Below, in pieces: positions 6,338 to 12,637 of a stretch of 15,888 bases of DNA. How positions within the stretch are numbered: the first letter of the stretch is position 1; each line of letters opens with the position of its first letter. This stretch comes from Acetobacteraceae bacterium (GTDB lineage: Bacteria; Pseudomonadota; Alphaproteobacteria; Acetobacterales; Acetobacteraceae). A program made the translations under genes and the position numbers. Under the pieces are notes generated by a model. That model ran no database searches. It was not told the DNA's origin and saw only the letters and a program-made list of their open reading frames with translations. Location: positions 1-15,888 of the forward strand of contig CANJXD010000073.1 of NCBI GenBank assembly GCA_947478535.1. Direction: 5' to 3'.

Positions 6338-7069
6338 TCAGCCCAGGCTGGCGAATTCCGCCGCCAGCCAGGGCTTGGCGCTGATGGCGCGGCGCAGATA
6401 GTGGTCCCAGCGCAGCGCCAGTACCTTGTCCGACAGCAGGAAGCGCTTGGCCTCCGCCGCCGTCGCGTCATCCACCAGCGCCAGCGGCTTGCCCGCCGCG
6501 GCCGCCATGGCGCCGAGCTGGATGCGGCAGGCATCGTCCAGCATGATCGCGCAATGCACGGCTTCCCGCACATTGCGCCCGACGACGAGCGTGCCGTGGT
6601 TGGCCAGCAGCAGCGCGCGGCGCGCCCCGAGTGCCCGCGCCAGGTCCCGCCCCGTCTCCTCGGTATCGACGATGCCGCCATATTCCGCATGCAGCGCGCA
6701 ATCGCCCTGGAACATCAGCGCGCTCTGGAACAGCGGCAGCAATTCGCTGCCCGTCGCCGTCAGCATCACCGCGTTCAGGCTATGCGTGTGGATCACGCAG
6801 CCCACATCCGGCCGTGCCGCGTAGAGCCCGGTATGGATGACGAGGGAGGGGTTGATCTTCCCACCATTCAGCACGGTCAGTTGCATGTCGGCGTGGCGCA
6901 GATCGGCCGCGCGCACTTCCTCGAACCCCTGGCCGTAGCCATGGCACCAGAAGCTCTCCGCCCCCGGTAGCCGTGCCGTCAGGTGCCCGGCAATGCCGGC
7001 ATTCTGCCCAAAGACATCGAGGATGTGATAGGCCGCGAGCAACTCGCGCTTCAGCGTCGCCTCATCCAT
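6338..7069 (-). CDS. Class II aldolase/adducin-family protein, last gene of the peptide-type ABC operon
   Basis: 243 residues. The zinc site is intact: H94-x-H96 in CVIHTHS and H158 in ANHGT. The segment before it reads NPSLVIHTGLYAARPDV (73-89); sugar-phosphate aldolases such as FucA have a glutamate in the matching PSSE motif, which is missing here. The enzyme is therefore more likely one of the decarboxylase, dehydratase or retro-aldol relatives that act on non-phosphorylated acids. ATG 7069 overlaps the end of the ATPase gene by eight bases, and a strong GGAGGAG (7077-7083) inside that gene serves it, so it belongs to the ABC operon as its sixth gene. This implies that it works on, or downstream of, the imported compound. 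The family is certain; activity and substrate are inferred. Confidence 0.88.
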   Translation of the reverse strand: MDEATLKRELLAAYHILDVFGQNAGIAGHLTARLPGAESFWCHGYGQGFEEVRAADLRHADMQLTVLNGGKINPSLVIHTGLYAARPDVGCVIHTHSLNAVMLTATGSELLPLFQSALMFQGDCALHAEYGGIVDTEETGRDLARALGARRALLLANHGTLVVGRNVREAVHCAIMLDDACRIQLGAMAAAAGKPLALVDDATAAEAKRFLLSDKVLALRWDHYLRRAISAKPWLAAEFASLG

Positions 7070-8063
7070 GCGGCATCTCCTCCATCACCGGAATGCGGTT
7101 CGCACCCTCCGCGATCCGCAGGCACGCCGCGCGATGCGCGTTATCGGTGCCGACGCCTTCAAGGCGCGGTGCATCGACGGCACAACGCGGCGCCGCGACG
7201 GGGCAGCGGCTGGCAAAATGGCAGCCCGGCGGCAGGTTGATGGGCGAGGGGATCTCCCCTTCCAGCACATGCCGCCGCACCACAACTTCCGGGTCCGCCG
7301 GCAGATGCGCCGACATCAGCGCCTGCGAATAGGGGTGTGCCGGCCGCGCGAAGACGGTGGCTGAAGGCGCGTATTCCACCACACCGCCGAGATACAGCAC
7401 GAGGATTCGATCGCTGATCAGCTTCACCGTGCCGAGGTCATGGCTGATGAACATCATCGCCGCCCCGGTTTCCGCCTTCAATTCCGCCAGCAGGTCCAGG
7501 ATGCCGGCGCGCACGGACAGGTCGAGTGAGCTGGTGGGCTCATCCAGCACGATCAGCTTCGGGCTCGTCGCGATGGCGCGGGCGATGCAGACGCGCTGCA
7601 ACTGCCCGCCCGACAACTCCGAGGGATACCGCGTCAGCAATTCCGGCGTCAGCCGCACCCGCCGCGCCAGCGCCTCCGCCCGATCATGGCGTTCCGAGGC
7701 CGAAAGCTTGGTGTGCAGCTTCAGCGGTTCCGTCATCAGATCGCCGATGCGGATACGCGGGTTGAGCGCGCTCCAGGGGTCCTGGAACACCATCTGCATA
7801 TCGGCCCGCAGCGGGCGGCAGGCGGATTCTGGCAGGCTCGTGATGTCCCGCCCGCGGAAGCGCACCGTGCCGCCCGTCGGCTTCAGCAGCCGCACGACGC
7901 ATCGCCCAATAGTGGATTTGCCGGACCCGCTTTCGCCAACGACGCCGAGCGTCTCACCCTCCGCGATCGAGAAGCTCACGCCATTCACCGCATGCACGGT
8001 GACGTGGCGGGAGACGGGAAAATGCTTCTCGAGGTGCTCGACCTCCAGCACCGGCGCGCTCAT
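7062..8063 (-). CDS. dppF: Peptide/nickel-type ABC transporter ATP-binding protein (DppF/OppF-like)
   Basis: 333 residues. Walker A GESGSGKST is at 43-51, the Q-loop at Q94 (VFQDP), the ABC signature LSGGQ at 150-154, Walker B IVLDEP at 171-176 and the switch histidine at H208. The C-terminal oligopeptide-transporter extension (PSPINLPPGC, 272-281) contains C281, C287, C294 and C314, the four-cysteine pattern typical of Dpp/Opp ATPases and, in some members, an iron-sulfur ligand set. It powers import together with the DppD-like partner. ATG 8063 overlaps the upstream TGA as ATGA, so translation is coupled and no separate strong RBS is seen. The 3' end overlaps the aldolase start by eight bases. 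Peptide, opine, glutathione-like or other amide substrates are all possible. The symbol denotes the family position, not a proven substrate. Confidence 0.93.
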   Translation of the reverse strand: MSAPVLEVEHLEKHFPVSRHVTVHAVNGVSFSIAEGETLGVVGESGSGKSTIGRCVVRLLKPTGGTVRFRGRDITSLPESACRPLRADMQMVFQDPWSALNPRIRIGDLMTEPLKLHTKLSASERHDRAEALARRVRLTPELLTRYPSELSGGQLQRVCIARAIATSPKLIVLDEPTSSLDLSVRAGILDLLAELKAETGAAMMFISHDLGTVKLISDRILVLYLGGVVEYAPSATVFARPAHPYSQALMSAHLPADPEVVVRRHVLEGEIPSPINLPPGCHFASRCPVAAPRCAVDAPRLEGVGTDNAHRAACLRIAEGANRIPVMEEMPHG

Positions 8064-9031
8064 GCCGCCAGCCTGTGGCAGCGCGCGACATGCCCATCGC
8101 CGACCGTCACGGCCGGCGGCGTCGCCGTGCAGTCCCCCCCCGCGCGCGGGCACCGATCCTGGTAGGCGCAGCCCGGCGGCAGGGCCTGGAGGTTCGGCGG
8201 CGGCCCGCCAAAGACCCGCGCCGCGCCGAGTTGCAGGCGTTCCGGCGTCGCCGCGATCAGGCTCTGCGTATAGGGGTGCTCGGGCCGGGCAAAAACGCGG
8301 CGCACCGGCCCGCTTTCGATGATGGTGCCGGCGAACATCACCGCCATCTCGTCGCAGTAATGCGCCACCACGCCCAGGTCATGGGTGATGATCATGGCGC
8401 CGATGCCGGTCTGCCGCACGCGGTCCCGCAGCAGATCCAGGATCTGCGCCTGCACCGTCACGTCCAGCCCCGTCGTCGGTTCATCCGCGATCAGCAGCCG
8501 TGGTTCATTGATCAGCGCCAGCGCGATCAGCACGCGCTGCGCCATGCCGCCGGACAGCTCATGCGGCCAGGCGCGCATCCGCCGCGCGGGGTCGGGGATG
8601 CCGAGCGCGGCCAGCGTCGCCACCGCCTTGTCCCGCGCCGCAGCCTCGCCACCGCCGCGATGCGCGCGATGGATGCGGACAAGCTGGTCGCCAATGCGGC
8701 TCAGCGGATCGAGCGAGGATTTCGGGCTCTGCACGACCAGCGCGATATCCCGCCCCCGCAGCGCGTTCAGCTCCGCATCCGGCATCGCCAGCAGGTCCTG
8801 CCCCTCGAACAAGGCCCGCCCGCCGACGATCTTCGCCGGTGGCCGCAGCAGCCCCATCACGGAGGTCGCGGTCAGCGATTTCCCCGCCCCCGTCTCCCCC
8901 ACCAGCCCCAGCACGCGCCCGGCTTCGACGGTGAAGGACACGCCGTTCAACGCGCGCGCCGTGCGGATTTCATTGTCGAGGTTGCGGGAGATGAAATGGG
9001 TGTGGAGGTCCTCCACGCGAAGCAGCGTCAT
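8060..9031 (-). CDS. dppD: Peptide/nickel-type ABC transporter ATP-binding protein (DppD/OppD-like)
   Basis: 323 residues. Walker A GETGAGKS is at 45-52, the Q-loop at Q101 (VVQSPKSSLDP, the DppD form), signature LSGGM at 159-163, Walker B with D183-E184 (LIADEP), the D-loop TTGLD, and the switch histidine at H217. HPYTQSLIAATP (252-263) starts the C-terminal oligopeptide domain, followed by C288, C294, C301 and C318. It pairs with the DppF-like ATPase to drive the two permeases. ATG 9031 overlaps the dppC-like stop as ATGA, and AAGG just upstream may assist. A run of eight G on the coding strand (8134-8141) lies in the C-terminal cysteine region. The family and role in the complex are clear; the substrate is not. 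Confidence 0.93.
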   Translation of the reverse strand: MTLLRVEDLHTHFISRNLDNEIRTARALNGVSFTVEAGRVLGLVGETGAGKSLTATSVMGLLRPPAKIVGGRALFEGQDLLAMPDAELNALRGRDIALVVQSPKSSLDPLSRIGDQLVRIHRAHRGGGEAAARDKAVATLAALGIPDPARRMRAWPHELSGGMAQRVLIALALINEPRLLIADEPTTGLDVTVQAQILDLLRDRVRQTGIGAMIITHDLGVVAHYCDEMAVMFAGTIIESGPVRRVFARPEHPYTQSLIAATPERLQLGAARVFGGPPPNLQALPPGCAYQDRCPRAGGDCTATPPAVTVGDGHVARCHRLAA

Positions 9032-9891
9032 CGCGTTGCCGCCTTCCGCCGGGGGTCCAGCAGGTCCTGCAACCCATCGCCCAGCATGTTGAGCCCAAGC
9101 ACCATCGCGATCAGCGCGATGCCCGGGAAGATGCCGACCCACCATTGCCCCGTGACGAGATACTCCGCCCCCTGGCGGATCATCGCACCCCATTCCGGCG
9201 TCGGCGGCTGGATGCCAACCCCGAGAAAGGCGAGCGTGGCGCTGATGCGCACCGCCCAGGCCGCGCGTACCGCCGTCTGCGCCATCGCGCCCTGAAGCGC
9301 ATTCGGCAGGATGTGCACGAACAGGATGCGCCAGGTGGGATTGCCGGCCGAGACCGCGCTCTCGACGAAGGTGGAATGCCGCAGCGCCAGCACCTCCGCC
9401 CGCACGACGCGGGCATAGACCGGGCTGTCGAGGAAGCCGATCACCAGCACCACATTCAGCAGCGAAGGCCCCGCCGCCGCGACCACCGCGAGTGCGAGGA
9501 TGATGGAGGGAAACACCCGCAGCGCATCGAACAGGCGCATCGCGATCTCATCAAACCAGCCGCCGCGATAGCCCGTATAGAGGCCAAGCGGCACGCCCGC
9601 GAGCAGGCCCACGATCACCGCCGGGATGGCGATGCCGAAGGCCCAGCGCGCACCGGCCAGGACGCGGCTGAACACATCCATCCCATTGCCATCGGTGCCG
9701 AAGACATGCGCCCCCCCCGGCGCCGCCAGCACATTGCGCGGCTGCGCCATCTCCGGATCGAAGGGCGCGATCCAGGTCGCCGTCAGCGCCATCACCGCGA
9801 AGACGGACAGGATCAGCACGCCCACCGCGAGCGTCGGGCTGCGGCGCGAAATGCCGGCGATGCGCCGCATCCAGCGGGGCGCCTCGCTCAT
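9028..9891 (-). CDS. dppC: Peptide/nickel-type ABC transporter permease (DppC-like)
   Basis: 287 residues, typical for DppC/OppC. A first transmembrane helix (about 20-42, ending TATWIAPFDP) leads to the conserved periplasmic loop with HVFGTDGNGMDVFSRVLAGAR (62-82). Five more helices follow near 85-105, 128-140, 145-160, 210-226 and 252-272. The EAA loop that contacts the ATPase lies at about 175-197 (FVESAVSAG, FVHILPN). Start ATG 9891 overlaps the DppB-like stop as ATGA; the purine signal upstream is poor, so it probably relies on coupling. A G8 tract (9711-9718) encodes part of APGGAH near residue 58. It forms the membrane channel with the DppB-like subunit. Confidence 0.93.
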   Translation of the reverse strand: MSEAPRWMRRIAGISRRSPTLAVGVLILSVFAVMALTATWIAPFDPEMAQPRNVLAAPGGAHVFGTDGNGMDVFSRVLAGARWAFGIAIPAVIVGLLAGVPLGLYTGYRGGWFDEIAMRLFDALRVFPSIILALAVVAAAGPSLLNVVLVIGFLDSPVYARVVRAEVLALRHSTFVESAVSAGNPTWRILFVHILPNALQGAMAQTAVRAAWAVRISATLAFLGVGIQPPTPEWGAMIRQGAEYLVTGQWWVGIFPGIALIAMVLGLNMLGDGLQDLLDPRRKAATR

Positions 9892-10904
9892 GGCGCCGCC
9901 CCCGCGCGCGGCTCCGTCGCGGTGACGAAGACATCCACCACCAGGAAGACGAGGACGGAGAACAGCGCCAGCATCAGCACATAGCCCTGCACCGCCGCGA
10001 AATCCCCGGCGATGATGGCGGAAAGCCCGTATTGCCCGAGCCCGCCCCAGGCGAAGACATACTCGATCAGCGATGTCGTGCCGACCAGGCCCGTCAGCTC
10101 CGTGCCGATGAAGGTGACGATCGGCGTACGGCTGTTCCGCAGCGCCATCGCCCGCACTTGCCGCGGCGGCAGGCCCTGCGCGCGGGCGTAGCGGATATAA
10201 TCGCTCCCCAGCACATCCAGCGCGATGGCACGCGTCTGCTTGATGATCGGTGCGGCGGCGATGATCGCCACGCAGATCACCGGCAGCACCAACTGCCCGA
10301 AGGCGCTTCCCGCCAGTTCCCAATCCGCCGCGATCAGCCCGTCGATCAGATAGCTGCCGGTAACGCGCGGCGGCGGATCGAGGAACAGGCTCAGCCGCCC
10401 CATCCCCGGCGGCGCCCATTCCAGCAGGTAGAAAAAGACGAAGAGCATGATCAGGCCGAGCCAATAGGTCGGCACGGAAAACCCGAGCAGGGAGAAGAAG
10501 CGGCTCATCTGGTCGAAGGTGCCATCCGGCTTGAAGGCCGCGCGCAACCCCGCGGGAATGCCGATGCCCGCGCCGATCAGCACGCCCCACAGCAGCAGTT
10601 CCAGCGTCGCCGGCGCGCGGTCCAGCAACTCCGTCAGCACCGGCCGGTTGCTGATCCAGGACGCGCCAAGATCGCCCCGCACCACCTTGCCGAGATAGAC
10701 GCCGAACTGCACCCAGACCGGCTGGTCGAGCGCGAGCGAGGCGCGCACGAGTTCGATCTCCTGCACCGAAGCGGTGGGGCCGGCGAGCAGCCCCACCGGG
10801 TCCTGCCCGCTGATCCGCACCAGCATGAAGGTGCCGAACAGGATCACGAACAACAGGGGCACCACCAGCACCAGGCGCCGCAGCAGCATACGCCCGATGG
10901 GCAT
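9888..10904 (-). CDS. dppB: Peptide/nickel-type ABC transporter permease (DppB-like)
   Basis: 338 residues, usual for DppB/OppB. The opening LLRRLVLVVPLLFVILFGTFML is the typical first helix and is followed by a long periplasmic segment with GDLGASW (77-83). Further helices lie near 100-122, 137-162, 205-222, 262-285 and 305-328. The EAA loop is seen at 234-258 (SDYIRYARAQGLPPRQVRAMAL). ATG 10904 stands seven bases after the stop of the solute-binding protein gene, and AAGGTGG (10917-10923), lying over the end of that gene, is a usable RBS. An alternative ATG five codons in (MLLRR) is possible. It forms the translocation path with the DppC-like subunit. Confidence 0.92.
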   Translation of the reverse strand: MPIGRMLLRRLVLVVPLLFVILFGTFMLVRISGQDPVGLLAGPTASVQEIELVRASLALDQPVWVQFGVYLGKVVRGDLGASWISNRPVLTELLDRAPATLELLLWGVLIGAGIGIPAGLRAAFKPDGTFDQMSRFFSLLGFSVPTYWLGLIMLFVFFYLLEWAPPGMGRLSLFLDPPPRVTGSYLIDGLIAADWELAGSAFGQLVLPVICVAIIAAAPIIKQTRAIALDVLGSDYIRYARAQGLPPRQVRAMALRNSRTPIVTFIGTELTGLVGTTSLIEYVFAWGGLGQYGLSAIIAGDFAAVQGYVLMLALFSVLVFLVVDVFVTATEPRAGAAP

Positions 10905-10911
10905 GCGTGTT

Positions 10912-12495
10912 TCAATCCACCTTCAGGTCGTACCAGCGCTCATGCTCATCCGGATACGGACACCAGCCGCTGATATTGCCGGCCATCGCTTCCCACACGG
11001 TCGGATAGACCGTGACGATCCACGGCGCTTCGTCCATCCACAATTGCTGTGCCTGGCGCATCAGCGTGTTCCGGCGCGGCACATCCAGCGTCTGCCGCGC
11101 CTCATCAATCAGCGCATCCATGCGCGGATTGGCGAAGCGCGCGCGGTTGGACACGCCCTGCGAATGCGCGAGCAGGAAGGTGCAATAGACGGGGTCGAGC
11201 ACGATCGGCCCGTCCTCGAACGAAAAGATCGGCATGTCCTGCCGGTTCGGCGCGCCCCGCGCCCGCATGTCGCTGTCGCTGATCCGCACGGCGCGGGCCT
11301 TCACCCCAACCGCCTGCAACTGCGATGCCACCTGGATCGACATCGGCTCCTCCCAGTTGAAGATCTGGGAATAGAGGATGTCGATCTGCTGGTTGAAATC
11401 GAAATTCGCCTGCGCCAGCAAGGCCCGCGCCTTCACGGGATCATAGTCATAGCTGAAGAAGCTGGGATCATAGCCGGCGACGATCGGCGGCACGATGCTG
11501 CGCGCGGGTTCCGCCAGGCCGAAGAACACGCCCTGTGTCAGCGCCTGCTTGTCCACGGCGTAGTTGAAGGCCTGACGCACGAGCTTGTCGTCGAAAGGCT
11601 TGAAATTCAGGTTCATGCGGACGGAGGAGATGGTCCGCCCGAAGCTGTCCTGAGCCTTCACACGCCGGTCGCTGCGCAGTTCCGCCACCTGTTGCAGGAA
11701 GGGGCGATGGATCCATTGCACCTGGCCGCTGCGCAGCAGGGTGATGCGGGAGGCGGCGGAGGGCACGGCGCGATAGACGACGCGCTGGAAATAGGGCTGC
11801 GCCCGGAAGTAGTTGGGATTCGCCACGAACACCGCCTGCTCGCCCGCCCGCACGGATTCGAGGTGATAGGCGCCAAAGCCCGCCGTATTCGTCTCCATCC
11901 ATTTCAGCGCCCAGGGGTCCTCGGGCGTCGCATGCTTCTTCACCTCGGTCGAATCGTAGACCGCCGGCAGATAGAGCGTGAGCGCGGACAGCAGGATCAT
12001 GCTCGGTGCCGAGAGCGTGAATTCCACCTCGTAGCGGGACAGCGCCTTCACGGCGCTGACGTTGGAGACATTGGCGATGAAGGCGCCGGTGCGGCGCTGC
12101 GCGAAGGACTTGGCCCAGCCCCATTCGACATCGGCCGCGGTCAGTTCATTGCCGTAGAAGGATTTCACGCCCTGGCGCAGCTTGAAGACCCAGCTCTTGC
12201 CATCGGGCGAATTGGTCCAGCTTTCCGCCAGATGCCCCTCGATCACATCGGGGTTGAGATAGGGCCGGCCATCGCGCATCACGCGGCCGTAGCGCGTCAG
12301 CCCCTCATACACCTGAACCACGCTTTCCTGCGTGCCGGGGCGCAGCGCATCGCCATCGAAGCCTTCCGGCGCGCCGGGGGCTGCCAGCAGCAGCGTGCGG
12401 CCGGCGCGCTGCGCCAGCACGGAGGGCGCGTTCAGCGCGCTGCCCGCGGCCAGCGACATGGAACCCAGCAGCACATCCCGCCGATCAATCGCCAT
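10912..12495 (-). CDS. Family 5 extracellular solute-binding protein (DppA-like), probable Tat substrate
   Basis: 527 residues, standard for SBP family 5. The N-terminus DRRDVLLGSMSLAAGSA has a twin arginine (5-6), a hydrophobic core (9-21) and a likely cleavage after A28 (PSVLA|QR), so export is probably by Tat as a folded protein. The family landmark ESWTNSPDGKSWVFKLR (91-107), then VKSFYGNELTAADVEW, is present, as is the usual C-terminal block DEARQTLD. This is the periplasmic receptor for the ABC importer encoded by the next four genes and is first in the operon. ATG 12495 is chosen because GAGGGG (12503-12508) precedes it by seven bases and it gives a clean Tat signal; an in-frame ATG at 12540 would bury the signal. 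It is divergent from a D-aminoacylase-like gene, which suggests peptides, N-acyl amino acids or similar amides as ligands. Confidence 0.92.
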   Translation of the reverse strand: MAIDRRDVLLGSMSLAAGSALNAPSVLAQRAGRTLLLAAPGAPEGFDGDALRPGTQESVVQVYEGLTRYGRVMRDGRPYLNPDVIEGHLAESWTNSPDGKSWVFKLRQGVKSFYGNELTAADVEWGWAKSFAQRRTGAFIANVSNVSAVKALSRYEVEFTLSAPSMILLSALTLYLPAVYDSTEVKKHATPEDPWALKWMETNTAGFGAYHLESVRAGEQAVFVANPNYFRAQPYFQRVVYRAVPSAASRITLLRSGQVQWIHRPFLQQVAELRSDRRVKAQDSFGRTISSVRMNLNFKPFDDKLVRQAFNYAVDKQALTQGVFFGLAEPARSIVPPIVAGYDPSFFSYDYDPVKARALLAQANFDFNQQIDILYSQIFNWEEPMSIQVASQLQAVGVKARAVRISDSDMRARGAPNRQDMPIFSFEDGPIVLDPVYCTFLLAHSQGVSNRARFANPRMDALIDEARQTLDVPRRNTLMRQAQQLWMDEAPWIVTVYPTVWEAMAGNISGWCPYPDEHERWYDLKVD

Positions 12496-12502
12496 CGTCT
12501 TT

Positions 12503-12508
12503 CCCCTC
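12503..12508 (-). promoter_or_regulatory. RBS fixing the start of the solute-binding protein gene
   Basis: GAGGGG, in the run GAGGGGAAAG, sits seven bases before ATG 12495 and decides this start over the upstream in-frame ATG at 12540. Confidence 0.6.
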
Positions 12509-12524
12509 GTCTCACCCGTGACGC

Positions 12525-12553
12525 ATTGGTGCCACTTCATGCGCGAGGCGCAA
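12525..12553 (-). promoter_or_regulatory. Candidate promoter of the ABC operon
   Basis: On the minus strand TTGCGC (12548-12553) and ACCAAT (12525-12530) are 17 bases apart, the -10 ending 29 bases before the solute-binding protein start. Match quality is modest. A small inverted repeat, TGCGC-GAG-GCGCA (12540-12552), overlaps the -35 element and may be a protein site or chance. Confidence 0.28.
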
Positions 12554-12592
12554 GCCCGCCCCCGGCCATGACGGCGTTGCCTTCATCGTGCC

Positions 12593-12613
12593 TGTCCGCC
12601 ATTGTCCGGACAA
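12593..12613. promoter_or_regulatory. Candidate operator: perfect palindrome plus a half-site one helical turn away
   Basis: TTGTCCGGACAA (12602-12613) is a perfect 12-bp inverted repeat. Its TGTCCG half-site is repeated at 12593-12598, ten bases upstream, so two half-sites face the same side of the helix. It ends 24 bases before the amidohydrolase ATG and about 106 bases from the start of the ABC operon. TTGTC/GACAA half-sites are common for FadR-type GntR regulators, but no regulator gene is in the window, so the cognate protein is unknown. Confidence 0.45.
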
Positions 12614-12626
12614 GTTCAGACTTGGC

Positions 12627-12632
12627 AAGGAG
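12627..12632 (+). promoter_or_regulatory. RBS fixing the start of the amidohydrolase gene
   Basis: AAGGAG is five bases before ATG 12638. It supports this start over an in-frame ATG at 12602, which would place the palindrome inside the coding region. Confidence 0.65.
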
Positions 12633-12637
12633 CTATC

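Noticed and set aside
6426..6436. TTGTCCGACAG, resembling the palindrome upstream of the amidohydrolase
   Set aside because: It is inside the aldolase coding sequence, is not a perfect palindrome and is explained by codons for LSDKV.
12510..12530. TGGCAC-like sequence upstream of the solute-binding protein gene as a sigma-54 promoter
   Set aside because: TGGCAC is present on the minus strand but no TTGC element follows at the required spacing.
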